Part shown: positions 25,714 through 34,179 of the stretch, piece by piece
How the letters are laid out: every line of letters starts with the position of its first letter
How positions within the stretch are numbered: the first letter of the stretch is position 1
Assembly: GCF_030406905.1 (NCBI RefSeq)
Contig: NZ_CP129137.1
Span: 5,352,001-5,416,000 of the forward strand
Reading direction: 5' to 3'
Length of the DNA: 64,000 nucleotides
Source: Streptomyces sp. HUAS CB01
Lineage (GTDB): Bacteria; Actinomycetota; Actinomycetes; Streptomycetales; Streptomycetaceae
Notes under the pieces: model-generated
Database searches by the model: none
What the model was told of the DNA's origin: nothing
What the model saw: only the letters and a program-made list of their open reading frames with translations
Made by a program: the position numbers and the translations under genes

Positions 25714-26364
25714 GTGACCCTCCCTGAGGGGCGTGGCATAGAAGGTACGGCCGTCACCGGCGGCACATTCCGGATCCTCCACGTCAGCACCGGCAACGTC
25801 TGCCGCTCGCCGATCACCGAGCGGCTGACGCGGCATGCCCTGAGCCACCGGCTCGGCGACCCCCTCGCCGGCGGGCTGCTCGTGGAGAGCGCGGGCACCT
25901 GGGGCCACGAGGGCGCGCCCATGGAGGCGAACGCCGCGACGGTCCTCGGCGACTTCGGCGCCGACCCCAGCGGTTTCACGGGGCGCGAGCTGCTCGACGA
26001 GCACGTCATCCGGGCGGACCTGGTGCTCACCGCCACGCGCGACCACCGCGCCCAGGTCATCTCCATGGGCCACTCCGCCGGTCTGCGCACCTTCACCCTG
26101 AAGGAGTTCACCCGGCTCGTCCGGGCGATAGACCCGGCGACCCTGCCGGATCCCGACCACGACGGAGTCGTCGAGCGTGCCCGGGCCCTGGTGCGGGCGG
26201 CCGCGGCGCTGCGCGGCTGGCTGCTCGCGCCGAGCGCGGAGGCGGACGAGGTCTACGACCCGTACGGGGGGCCCATCACCTTCTTCCGCTCCATCGGCGA
26301 CGAGATCCACCAGGCGCTCGACCCCGTGCTGACGGCGCTGACGGGCGTCCCGGCCCGCCACTGA
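25714..26364 (+). CDS. Low-molecular-weight phosphatase-like protein with Cys-to-Ser active site
   Basis: 216 residues from GTG 25714. The fold is that of LMW protein tyrosine phosphatases, but the P-loop reads HVSTGNVCRSP: the nucleophilic Cys of C-x5-R is Ser25, while Cys30 (the usual redox partner) and Arg31 stay. The C-terminal Asp-Pro-Tyr (VYDPYGGP) that holds the general acid is present. The insertion between is longer than in a standard ~150-residue enzyme. It is probably not an ordinary tyrosine phosphatase; a phospho-binding or altered hydrolase role is inferred. It is close behind tsaC. Confidence 0.8.
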   Translation: MTLPEGRGIEGTAVTGGTFRILHVSTGNVCRSPITERLTRHALSHRLGDPLAGGLLVESAGTWGHEGAPMEANAATVLGDFGADPSGFTGRELLDEHVIRADLVLTATRDHRAQVISMGHSAGLRTFTLKEFTRLVRAIDPATLPDPDHDGVVERARALVRAAAALRGWLLAPSAEADEVYDPYGGPITFFRSIGDEIHQALDPVLTALTGVPARH

Positions 26365-27088
26365 CGGGACCGCGGCGACGGGCCCCTGGCGCAGCCCCAG
26401 CGGGGCGCGGGCGGGGGCGTACAGCCGCCCGGGCGGGCGGGTCGGCCTCATCGGGCGGGTGGGTCGTTCAGCCTCACCGGAGCCGGTCCGCCATCGCCCG
26501 TGGCGGGGTGCGGCCCCTCAGGGCTGCCGCCGCGTGGGTCGCCCGTCATGCCTCGGGCGCGGGTCCGGCGTCCGCTCCCGGCCGTCACCCGTCCCGGTCG
26601 CCACCCGTCCTGCCCTTCGCCCGCCACCGGTCCTGCCCGCCACCGGTCCTGCCCGCCACCGGTCCTGCCCGCCACCGGTCCTGCCCGTCCCGGGCGCCGG
26701 ACCTCCGCGACGTCCTTCCGTCCGGCCGGACGGAAGGGCCGTGTGCCCTGGGCGGCCCGTCCGACCCTTGCGGCGGACGTCGGCCGTCACCGGCGGGGCA
26801 GTCGGTACCGCCGGGGCCGTGTGCCCAGCCCGCCCCGTTCCCCTGGTACGACTCCTGCCGCGGACGTCGGCCCGCACCGGCGGGGCAGCCGAGTGGTCGG
26901 AACCCGTCGGACGGTGGCCGGTGACGCCGGCCGGCAACGGCGCGGGGCCGCGCGGCGGACCGCGCCCGGCGGTCGACGTTGCCGGACGGCCGAACGGGCG
27001 CATCCGGCCCGTCGGACACCGGGCGGCCCTGCGTGCCCGGGCCTACATTGGAGGGGCCGTACACCCCACGTGAGGCCGGGAGACCACG
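26365..27088. repeat. 724-bp gap with tandem and dispersed repeats
   Basis: Four perfect tandem copies of the 16-mer CCGCCACCGGTCCTGC run from 26621 to 26684, with a degenerate copy just before (about 26599-26614). Two 32-bp direct repeats beginning GCGGACGTCGGCC lie at 26773-26804 and 26860-26891 (3 mismatches). Long frames here are Pro/Arg/Ala-rich GC artefacts without a ribosome site. The glyA promoter must lie near the right end but was not identified. Confidence 0.7.
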
Positions 27089-28351
27089 ATGCCGGTCAGT
27101 ACCCCCGCACCCGCCCGCACCCCTGCCACGCCCGCCGACCTCGACGTCCTGCGCCGGCAGGACCCCGAGATCGCCGAGGTCGTGCTCGGCGAGATGGCCC
27201 GGCAGGCCGACAGCCTCCAGCTGATCGCCGCGGAGAACTTCACCTCGCCCGCGGTCCTCGCCGCCCTCGGCTCCCCGCTCGCCAACAAGTACGCCGAGGG
27301 CTATCCCGGCGCGCGCCACCACGGCGGCTGCGAACTCGTCGACGCCGCCGAGCGGATCGCGGTCGACCGGGCCACCGCCCTCTTCGGCGCGGACCACGCC
27401 AACGTGCAGCCCCACTCCGGCTCCTCGGCCGTCCTCGCGGCGTACGCGGCGCTGCTGCGGCCGGGCGACACCGTCCTCGCGATGGGCCTGTCCTTCGGCG
27501 GGCACCTCACCCACGGCTCACCGGCCAACTTCTCCGGCCGCTGGTTCACCTTCGTCCCGTACGGCGTCGACGCCGAGTCGGGCCTGCTGGACTACGAGCA
27601 CATCCTCAGGCTCGCCCGCGAGCACCGGCCGAAGGCCATCGTCTGCGGCTCGATCTCCTACCCCCGGCACCCCGACTACGCCGCGTTCCGGGAGATCGCC
27701 GACGAGGTCGGGGCCTATCTGCTCGCCGACGCGGCGCATCCGATGGGCCTGATCGCCGGGGGAGCCGCACCGAGCCCGGTTCCGTATGCGGACGTCGTGT
27801 GCGCCACGACCCACAAGGTGCTGCGCGGCCCACGGGGCGGCATGATCCTCTGCGGCAGCCATCTGGCGGAGCGGATCGACCGCGCGGTCTTCCCCTTCAC
27901 CCAGGGCGGGGCCCAGATGCACACGATCGCCGCCAAGGCCGTGGCCTTCGGCGAGGCGGCGACCGCCGGGTTCGCCGGTTACGCCCACCACGTCGTCGCC
28001 AACGCCCGGGTCCTCGCCGAAGGGCTGGAGGCGGAGGGCTTCGCGGTCACCACCGGCGGCACCGACACCCATCTGATCACCGCGGACCCCGCACCGCTGG
28101 GCTTCGACGGCCGCACGGCGCGGGGCCGGCTCGCCGCCGCCGGAATGGTGCTCGACACCTGCGCGCTGCCGTACGGCGACGGCCGGGGCATCCGCCTCGG
28201 CACCGCGGCCGTGACCACCCAGGGGATGGGCGAGGCCGAGATGGCGAGGATCGCCGTGCTCTTCACCACGGCGCTGCGCGCGGAGGGCGAGGAGATCCAC
28301 CGCGTTCGCGAAGAAGTGCGGGAACTGGTCGGGAGATTTCCGCCGTATTGA
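27089..28351 (+). CDS. glyA: Serine hydroxymethyltransferase
   Basis: 420 residues; interconverts serine and glycine with tetrahydrofolate. PLP lysine in CATTHKVLRGPRGG; N-terminal LQLIAAENFTSPAV and YPGARHHGGCELVD match the family. In place of the usual GVHPSP the protein has GAAPSP. Streptomyces often carry more than one glyA, so this could be a specialised paralogue. ATG 27089 follows GGGAG. It is transcribed toward the WecA-type gene. Confidence 0.92.
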   Translation: MPVSTPAPARTPATPADLDVLRRQDPEIAEVVLGEMARQADSLQLIAAENFTSPAVLAALGSPLANKYAEGYPGARHHGGCELVDAAERIAVDRATALFGADHANVQPHSGSSAVLAAYAALLRPGDTVLAMGLSFGGHLTHGSPANFSGRWFTFVPYGVDAESGLLDYEHILRLAREHRPKAIVCGSISYPRHPDYAAFREIADEVGAYLLADAAHPMGLIAGGAAPSPVPYADVVCATTHKVLRGPRGGMILCGSHLAERIDRAVFPFTQGGAQMHTIAAKAVAFGEAATAGFAGYAHHVVANARVLAEGLEAEGFAVTTGGTDTHLITADPAPLGFDGRTARGRLAAAGMVLDTCALPYGDGRGIRLGTAAVTTQGMGEAEMARIAVLFTTALRAEGEEIHRVREEVRELVGRFPPY

Positions 28352-28464
28352 GGGCAGTCGCGAGGGACCTGCAACCGTTCGGGCCGCTCGTATGTCCTCA
28401 AGCATGTGGCCAACAAAGCTAGGGTGTGGGGCTGAGATGGCCAGCGATTCCTCTGGGGCAGCCC

Positions 28465-29835
28465 GTGCGTGATTACCTGCTGACGCTCTGTGTCACGGCT
28501 GCGGTGACCTACCTTCTGACCGGACCGGTGCGGAAGTTCGCCATCGCGACCGGAGCGATGCCGGAGATCCGGGCCCGCGACGTCCACCGTGAACCGACGC
28601 CGCGGCTCGGCGGCATCGCCATGTTCTTCGGCCTGTGCGCCGGCCTGCTCGTCGCCGACCATCTGCGCAATCTCAACAGCGTGTTCGAGCTCTCCAACGA
28701 ACCGCGGGCCCTGCTGTCCGGAGCTGCGCTGATCTGGCTGATCGGTGTGCTGGACGACAAGTTCGAGATCGACGCACTGATCAAGCTCGGCGGCCAGATG
28801 ATCGCCGCGGGTGTGATGGTGATGCAGGGTCTGACGATCCTGTGGCTGCCGATCCCGGGCGTCGGGACGGTCTCCCTCACCCAGTGGCAGGGCACGCTGC
28901 TCACGGTCGCGCTGGTCGTCATCACGATCAACGCGGTGAACTTCGTGGACGGCCTGGACGGACTGGCCGCCGGCATGGTGTGCATCGCGTCCGCGGCGTT
29001 CTTCCTGTACGCGTACCGGATGTGGTTCGGCTACGGGATCGAGGCCGCCGCTCCGGCGACCCTCTTCGCGTCCGTCCTCATGGGCATGTGCCTGGGCTTC
29101 CTCCCGCACAACATGCACCCGGCGCGGATCTTCATGGGCGACTCGGGATCGATGCTGATCGGGCTGGTGCTGGCCGCGTCCGCGATCTCGGTGACGGGCC
29201 AGGTGGACCCGGACGCGCTGAAGCTCTTCGAGGGAAGCACCCGCCAGGCCACCCACGCGGCGCTGCCGGTCTTCATCCCGCTGCTGCTGCCGCTGACGAT
29301 CATCGCGATCCCCGTGGCGGATCTGCTGCTGGCGATCGTCCGCCGGACCTGGAAGGGCAAGTCGCCGTTCGCCGCCGACCGCGGCCATCTCCACCACCGA
29401 CTGCTGGAGATCGGGCACTCGCACAGCCGCGCGGTGCTGATCATGTACTTCTGGTCGGCCCTGATCGCGTTCGGTGTCGTCCTGTACTCGGTCCACAGCG
29501 CCTCGATGTGGATCGTCTTCGCGATCGTGGTGCTGAGCTTCGTCGGCCTGGTGCTCCTGCTGCTGCCGCGCTTCACTCCGCGGGCGCCGCGCTGGGCGGA
29601 GTCCTTCGTCCCGCCGCGCTACCGCCGCCGCCCGCGCCCCGTGGCGGCCGCGCGGTCCACGGCACCGGGCGTCCCGGCCGGCACGGCGCCGGACCTCGCC
29701 GACCCGGCCGACGCGGCCGCCGTGGGCCTCGACGAGGAGCGCATCCCGGTGCCGGCGGGCATCAACGGGGCGACGGCGATCGGGGCGCGCTCGCGGTTCA
29801 CCGACGGCCGTCGGGCCGAATTTCTCAAGCGTTGA
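28465..29835 (+). CDS. Undecaprenyl-phosphate glycosyl-1-phosphate transferase (WecA/MraY family)
   Basis: 456 residues from GTG 28465; an earlier frame start at 28426 lacks a site. About ten membrane helices. Motifs: HREPTPRLGG, the DD motif region GVLDDKFEID, NAVNFVDGLDGLAAG, FMGDSGSM and the RGHLHHRL loop, which point to UDP-HexNAc:polyprenyl-phosphate transfer. It starts lipid-linked polymer synthesis, likely teichoic-acid-like wall polymers. The C-terminal 60 residues are polar and Pro/Ala-rich. Confidence 0.9.
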   Translation: MRDYLLTLCVTAAVTYLLTGPVRKFAIATGAMPEIRARDVHREPTPRLGGIAMFFGLCAGLLVADHLRNLNSVFELSNEPRALLSGAALIWLIGVLDDKFEIDALIKLGGQMIAAGVMVMQGLTILWLPIPGVGTVSLTQWQGTLLTVALVVITINAVNFVDGLDGLAAGMVCIASAAFFLYAYRMWFGYGIEAAAPATLFASVLMGMCLGFLPHNMHPARIFMGDSGSMLIGLVLAASAISVTGQVDPDALKLFEGSTRQATHAALPVFIPLLLPLTIIAIPVADLLLAIVRRTWKGKSPFAADRGHLHHRLLEIGHSHSRAVLIMYFWSALIAFGVVLYSVHSASMWIVFAIVVLSFVGLVLLLLPRFTPRAPRWAESFVPPRYRRRPRPVAAARSTAPGVPAGTAPDLADPADAAAVGLDEERIPVPAGINGATAIGARSRFTDGRRAEFLKR

Positions 29836-29855
29836 ACCACTGGCGAGAAACGCCG

Positions 29856-29871
29856 TGTGGTGACCGTCACA
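29856..29871. promoter_or_regulatory. Crp-like palindrome upstream of small secreted-protein gene
   Basis: TGTGG-TGACCG-TCACA matches the Crp-type consensus TGTGA-N6-TCACA at 9 of 10 positions. It lies 255 bp before the gene at 30126 and 20 bp after the WecA-type gene. Binding is inferred from sequence only. The rest of 29836-30125 shows no gene. Confidence 0.4.
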
Positions 29872-30125
29872 CATGCCGAGGCGCGATGGTTCTCCGGGAT
29901 CAACTGCCCGGTCACCGCAGGCTTCCGCTGCGCTTCGGGTGACTCCTTGATGGTCGCGTCAGCGAATGGAAGGGCCGTTTCCGCCTTCCGGTGACCGGAT
30001 GGTCGGCGCCCGTGAATTCTCGGTGGAGTGCGCTGGTGCAATTGGTCTAGCGTTTCCGCCGAACCGGGGGGAACCGGCCCTGACCAGGCTGCTGTACCCC
30101 CCATGCCAAGGAACAGGGGGAAGAT

Positions 30126-30467
30126 ATGCGCAAGGCTGTTGCAATGGCCACCGCGGCGACGGCGTTCGCCGGCTCGTTGGTCGGGTTCGGAACTCAGGCG
30201 ATCGCCGCGTCCGCGCCCGCAGCTCCGGTCGCCTCGCAGGCGTCGGCCAAGGCGGCGGGATGCGTGACGGTGGTGCGCTGGTACAACAAGCGCTTCAACC
30301 GGTACGTCGAGGTCAAGAACAGCTGTGCCCGGAAGGCGTGCTTCAGCGTCACGGTCGCCGCACGACGGGACCCGCAGTTCTCGATCGGCCCGAACAAGAA
30401 GGAGTCCTTCCGCTACGGGGGGATCGCCTGGACCAAGGGCACGAGCATCAAGAACAAGCCCTGCTAG
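30126..30467 (+). CDS. Small secreted protein of unknown function
   Basis: 113 residues from ATG 30126 behind GGGGAAG. A clear Sec signal (MRKAVAMATAATAFAGSLVG, cleavage likely near AIAA-SA, about residue 28). The mature part of ~85 residues is basic and holds four cysteines (AAGCVTV, NSCARKACF, NKPC), suggesting two disulfides, with aromatic-rich WYNKRFNRY. I do not recognise the family; an inhibitor or antimicrobial-like fold would fit size and charge but is unsupported. A strong terminator follows. Confidence 0.75.
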   Translation: MRKAVAMATAATAFAGSLVGFGTQAIAASAPAAPVASQASAKAAGCVTVVRWYNKRFNRYVEVKNSCARKACFSVTVAARRDPQFSIGPNKKESFRYGGIAWTKGTSIKNKPC

Positions 30468-30503
30468 GAGATCGTCGGGCCGAACCGGCCCCATGACGGA
30501 TGC

Positions 30504-30548
30504 GCGTGGGCCCCATCGCGGTTGGTGCGGTGGGGCCCACGCCTCGTT
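30504..30548 (+). terminator. Terminator after the small secreted-protein gene
   Basis: GCGTGGGCCCCA (30504-30515) pairs with TGGGGCCCACGC (30531-30542), a perfect 12-bp stem with partial extension into the loop. It separates this gene from the ATP synthase leader. Confidence 0.85.
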
Positions 30549-30636
30549 CCGGGGCCCTCTTTGAGGTGAACGATTCGGAGATATCGCCCCTATAGCGGCC
30601 AAACCATAGATCTGGATTGCACACACGCGCGGTGTC

Positions 30637-30706
30637 ACTCTCATGTGTGAGAGTTGGCACACCAGCGGGTAAAGACCTATTCAAATAGTTTGTGATACGG
30701 TTCACG
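30637..30706. promoter_or_regulatory. Two Crp-like palindromes in the ATP synthase operon leader
   Basis: TGTGA-TACGGT-TCACG (30691-30706) and TGTGA-GAGTTG-GCACA (30646-30661) each match the Crp-type consensus at 9 of 10 positions, 45 bp apart centre to centre. ACTCTCA/TGAGAGT (30637-30654) forms a further inverted repeat overlapping the first. The 30691 site includes a possible -10 (TACGGT). The region 30550-30700 is unusually AT-rich, as expected for a promoter. Binding is inferred. Confidence 0.5.
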
Positions 30707-30725
30707 AGAACCGGAGACAGAGCCG

Positions 30726-30749
30726 GGAGACCGCGATGCGACGGTCTCC
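30726..30749 (+). promoter_or_regulatory. Stem-loop in atpI leader
   Basis: GGAGACCG (30726-30733) pairs with CGGTCTCC (30742-30749) around an 8-nt loop, 85 bp before atpI. It may stabilise the transcript or attenuate it. No U tract. Confidence 0.45.
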
Positions 30750-30833
30750 TCGGTGCCCGAGACCCACCTCGGACCGGATCTACGCTCGTCCTTGACGACA
30801 CCAGTGCCCCACCACCCCCGCGGAGCCGCCGCC

Positions 30834-31271
30834 ATGCCGTCCAACGACGCCCGGACTCTCCTTCAGACCGTCGTGCCCACCGCTGCCGTCGGCGTCATCG
30901 CCGCGATCGTCAGCGGTGTGCTCGCCGGCGGCAAGGGGGCCCTCGGCGCGATCGTCGGCACCCTGGTGGTCATCGTCTTCATGGGGATCGGGGTCGTCGT
31001 CCTGCAGCGGACCGCGAAGCAATTCCCGCAGCTGTTCCAGGCGATGGGTCTGATGCTCTACACGACGCAGTTGCTCGTGTTGTTCGTCTTCGTCGCCGCC
31101 TTCAAGGACACCACGCTGTTCAACCCCAGGACGTTCGCGGCCTCCATCGTCGCGTCGACGCTCGTCTGGGTGGCCGCACAGGCCCGCGCCCACATGAAGG
31201 CCAAGATCCTCTACGTCGAACCGGAACCGTCTGATCCCCGCAAGGGCGAAAAGACGGGGCCGTCGACGTGA
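30834..31271 (+). CDS. atpI: ATP synthase protein I
   Basis: 145 residues from ATG 30834 (GGAG upstream; earlier in-frame starts are not supported). Four hydrophobic segments (about 13-33, 38-58, 72-90, 98-115) make it a small membrane protein. AtpI assists c-ring assembly and is not part of the finished enzyme. First gene of the operon, 226 bp before atpB. Position rather than strong motif supports the call. Confidence 0.88.
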   Translation: MPSNDARTLLQTVVPTAAVGVIAAIVSGVLAGGKGALGAIVGTLVVIVFMGIGVVVLQRTAKQFPQLFQAMGLMLYTTQLLVLFVFVAAFKDTTLFNPRTFAASIVASTLVWVAAQARAHMKAKILYVEPEPSDPRKGEKTGPST

Positions 31272-31497
31272 CGGGTAGGGCCGGGATAAGTGGGCGTTCG
31301 AGAAACTGCTATCGTCCGGTGCCAACTGCGGCACTGCGGGCGCGGGCATCTGAGCTGACGCCTGCTCGATCGCGAGGCCTCGATGCCTGACCGCCGCCCC
31401 CACATCCGAAACACCAGTCCGGTGCCGACTCGCGGCTGCGCGCCGCGCCGACACAACGAGGTTGCCGAACCCATGCGTCACGCCGAAGGAGCCCGCG

Positions 31498-32316
31498 GTG
31501 AGTGCTGAACAGACCACGCTCGCCTTTGACTGGAGCTGCCGCATCCTGGCCGACAACGGCTGTGGCTTTCCGGCGCCGGGCCTGCACTCCTTCCTCTTCA
31601 AGCCGATCTTCACCGTCGGCGGCTACGAGTTCAACAAGGTGATGCTGCTCGCGCTGCTCACCACACTCGTCGTCGTCAGCTTCTTCTGGGTGGCCTTCGG
31701 CAAGGCGAAGGTGGTCCCGGGCAAGCTGCAGATGATCGGTGAGGCCGGCTACGACTTCGTGCGCCGCGGGATCGTCTACGAGACGCTCGGTAAGCGGGAG
31801 GGCGAGAAGTACGTCCCGCTGATGGTCTCGATCTTCTTCTTCGTCTGGATCATGAACATCTGGTCCGTGATCCCGCTGGCCCAGTTCCCGGTGTCCTCGA
31901 TCATCGCGTACCCGGTCGTGCTCGCGGTGCTCGTCTACGTGATCTGGGTGTCCCTGACCTTCAAGCGCCACGGGTTCGTGGGCGGCTGGAAGAACATCAC
32001 CGGATACGACCCGTCCCTCGGCCCGATCAAGTGGCTGGTCTCGTTCATCGAGCTGTTCTCGAACCTGCTCGTCCGCCCGTTCACGCACGCGGTGCGACTG
32101 TTCGCGAACATGTTCGCCGGTCACCTGATGCTGGTGATGTTCACCGTTGCCTCCTGGTACCTGCTGAACAGCTACATGATCCCCGCCGCAGGCGTCTCGT
32201 TCGCGATGACGATGGCCATGATCGTCTTCGAGCTCTTCGTCCAGGCCGTCCAGGCGTACGTCTTCGTCCTGCTGGCCTGCTCCTACATTCAGGGCGCTCT
32301 CGCCGAGCACCACTGA
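31498..32316 (+). CDS. atpB: ATP synthase subunit a
   Basis: 272 residues from GTG 31498, with GAAGGAG upstream; an in-frame ATG at 31462 has no site. Integral membrane stator subunit with the proton half-channels. The essential Arg lies in HAVRLFANMFAGH, and the last helix (FELFVQAVQAYVFVLLACSYI) carries the conserved Gln/Glu pattern. Part of FO with subunits b and c. Confidence 0.96.
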   Translation: MSAEQTTLAFDWSCRILADNGCGFPAPGLHSFLFKPIFTVGGYEFNKVMLLALLTTLVVVSFFWVAFGKAKVVPGKLQMIGEAGYDFVRRGIVYETLGKREGEKYVPLMVSIFFFVWIMNIWSVIPLAQFPVSSIIAYPVVLAVLVYVIWVSLTFKRHGFVGGWKNITGYDPSLGPIKWLVSFIELFSNLLVRPFTHAVRLFANMFAGHLMLVMFTVASWYLLNSYMIPAAGVSFAMTMAMIVFELFVQAVQAYVFVLLACSYIQGALAEHH

Positions 32317-32380
32317 GTCGCACCTCGCCCGCACCACCCCCAGAACGTCCGGTGGCCAACCCCCACCGGTCCGTGAATGA

Positions 32381-32632
<252 letters not shown>

Positions 32633-32671
32633 TTCACAGCAACCTGACACTTCTCGACGAAAGGCATTGAT

Positions 32672-33220
32672 GTGATCGCCAACCTCGTTCAGCTGGCGGC
32701 CGGGGAGGAGCAGAACCCGCTCCTCCCCCCGGGCCCCGAGCTGCTCGTCGGCACGATCGCCTTCGCCATCGTCTTCTTCTTCCTCGCCAAGAAGCTCCTC
32801 CCGAACATCAACAAGGTTCTGGAAGAGCGCCGCGAGGCCATCGAAGGCGGCATGGAGAAGGCCGAGGCGGCCCAGGTCGAGGCCCAGAGCGTGCTCGAGC
32901 AGTACCGCGCTCAGCTCGCCGAGGCCCGTCACGAGGCCGCGCGTCTGCGCCAGGAGGCCACGGAGCAGGGCGCCGCGATCATCGCCGAGATGCGCGCGGA
33001 AGGCCAGCGGCAGCGCGAGGAGATCGTCGCCGCCGGTCACGCCCAGATCGAGGCCGACCGCAAGTCCGCGGCGTCCGCGCTGCGCCAGGACGTGGGCAAG
33101 CTCGCCACCGACCTGGCCGGCAAGCTGGTCGGTGAGTCCCTCGAGGACCACGCCCGCCAGAGCCGCGTCATCGACCGCTTCCTCGACGAGCTCGAGGAGA
33201 AGGCCGAGGCTGCCCGATGA
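32672..33220 (+). CDS. atpF: ATP synthase subunit b
   Basis: 182 residues from GTG 32672. One N-terminal membrane helix (about 25-45, LLVGTIAFAIVFFFLAKKLL) and a long Glu/Ala/Arg-rich coiled-coil that forms the peripheral stalk and contacts delta. Its stop overlaps the ATG of atpH (ATGA at 33217). Confidence 0.96.
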   Translation: MIANLVQLAAGEEQNPLLPPGPELLVGTIAFAIVFFFLAKKLLPNINKVLEERREAIEGGMEKAEAAQVEAQSVLEQYRAQLAEARHEAARLRQEATEQGAAIIAEMRAEGQRQREEIVAAGHAQIEADRKSAASALRQDVGKLATDLAGKLVGESLEDHARQSRVIDRFLDELEEKAEAAR

Positions 33221-34032
33221 ACGGAGCGAGCCGCGAGGCACTGGCCGCCGCACGCGAGCGTCTCGACGCGCTGACCGACAGCACGTCGGTCGACGTGGCG
33301 AAGCTCGCCGAGGAGCTGGTCGCCGTTACCGCGCTGCTCCACCGCGAGGTGTCGCTGCGTCGGGTCCTGACCGACCCGGCGCAGCCCGGTGAGGGCAAGG
33401 TCGAGCTGGCCGCGCGACTGCTGAGCGGACAGGTGGGCGGCGAGTCCGTCGACCTGGTCTCCGGCATGGTTCGTTCCCGCTGGTCGCAGTCCCGCGACCT
33501 GGTGGACGCGATCGAGGAGCTGGCGGCCACCGCCGAGCTCACCGCCGCGCAGAAGGCCGGCGCCCTGGACGACGTGGAGGACGAGCTGTTCCGGTTCGGC
33601 CGGATCGTCTCCTCCAACCCGGAGCTGCGCGCCGCGCTGACCGACCGGACCGCCACGGCGGCCGCCAAGTCCCAGCTGCTCCGCAGCCTCCTCGGCGGCA
33701 AGGTCCACCCCGGCACCGAGCGGCTCGTGGTCCGTCTTGTCACGGCACCGCGTGGACGTAGCCTGGAAGCGGGACTCGAGTCCCTCACCAAGCTCGCCGC
33801 GGACCGCCGGAACCGGATGGTCGCGGTGGTCACCTCCGCGGTACCGCTGTCCGACGGGCAGAAGCAGCGCCTCGGAGCCGTACTCGCGAACGTGTACGGC
33901 CGTGAGATGCACCTGAACCTGGACGTGGACCCCGAGGTCCTCGGCGGGATCTCGGTGCGGGTCGGCGACGAGCTGATCGACGGGACGGTCCTGGACCGCA
34001 TCGCCGAGGCGAAGCGCCGCCTCGCGGGCTGA
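33217..34032 (+). CDS. atpH: ATP synthase subunit delta
   Basis: 271 residues from ATG 33217, translationally coupled to atpF. It is longer than the ~180-residue enterobacterial delta, as usual in Streptomyces; mycobacteria instead fuse a b-like part. The C-terminal motif DPEVLGGISVRVGDELIDGTV is the family signature. Links the peripheral stalk to the F1 head. A stem-loop lies between it and atpA. Confidence 0.95.
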   Translation: MNGASREALAAARERLDALTDSTSVDVAKLAEELVAVTALLHREVSLRRVLTDPAQPGEGKVELAARLLSGQVGGESVDLVSGMVRSRWSQSRDLVDAIEELAATAELTAAQKAGALDDVEDELFRFGRIVSSNPELRAALTDRTATAAAKSQLLRSLLGGKVHPGTERLVVRLVTAPRGRSLEAGLESLTKLAADRRNRMVAVVTSAVPLSDGQKQRLGAVLANVYGREMHLNLDVDPEVLGGISVRVGDELIDGTVLDRIAEAKRRLAG

Positions 34033-34064
34033 CCGGCCACCAACAGTCACACAAGAATTGCTAG

Positions 34065-34140
34065 GCGGCCCGGTTGGGCCGCAGAGGATTCCTGGGGGTC
34101 CCGCGGCGCAAGCCGTCACGGATACAGCCCCAGACCCCCA
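34065..34140 (+). promoter_or_regulatory. Intercistronic stem-loops between atpH and atpA
   Basis: GCGGCCC (34065-34071) and GGGCCGC (34076-34082) form a perfect stem with a GGTT tetraloop, and TGGGGGTC (34093-34100) can pair with GACCCCCA (34133-34140). They fall in a 147-bp gap in an otherwise compact operon, so they may set the balance of FO to F1 expression by processing or partial termination. Confidence 0.5.
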
Positions 34141-34179
34141 AAGAAACTTCGGGCCCAACAAGGAGAGCAGGGAACCCAG

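Noticed and set aside
26459..28422. Long Pro/Arg-rich open frames through the gap before glyA
   Set aside because: No ribosome site, composition follows the tandem repeats, and they run out of frame into glyA.
28426..28464. Upstream start for the WecA-type gene
   Set aside because: No ribosome site and added residues are not membrane-like; GTG 28465 begins directly at the first helix region.
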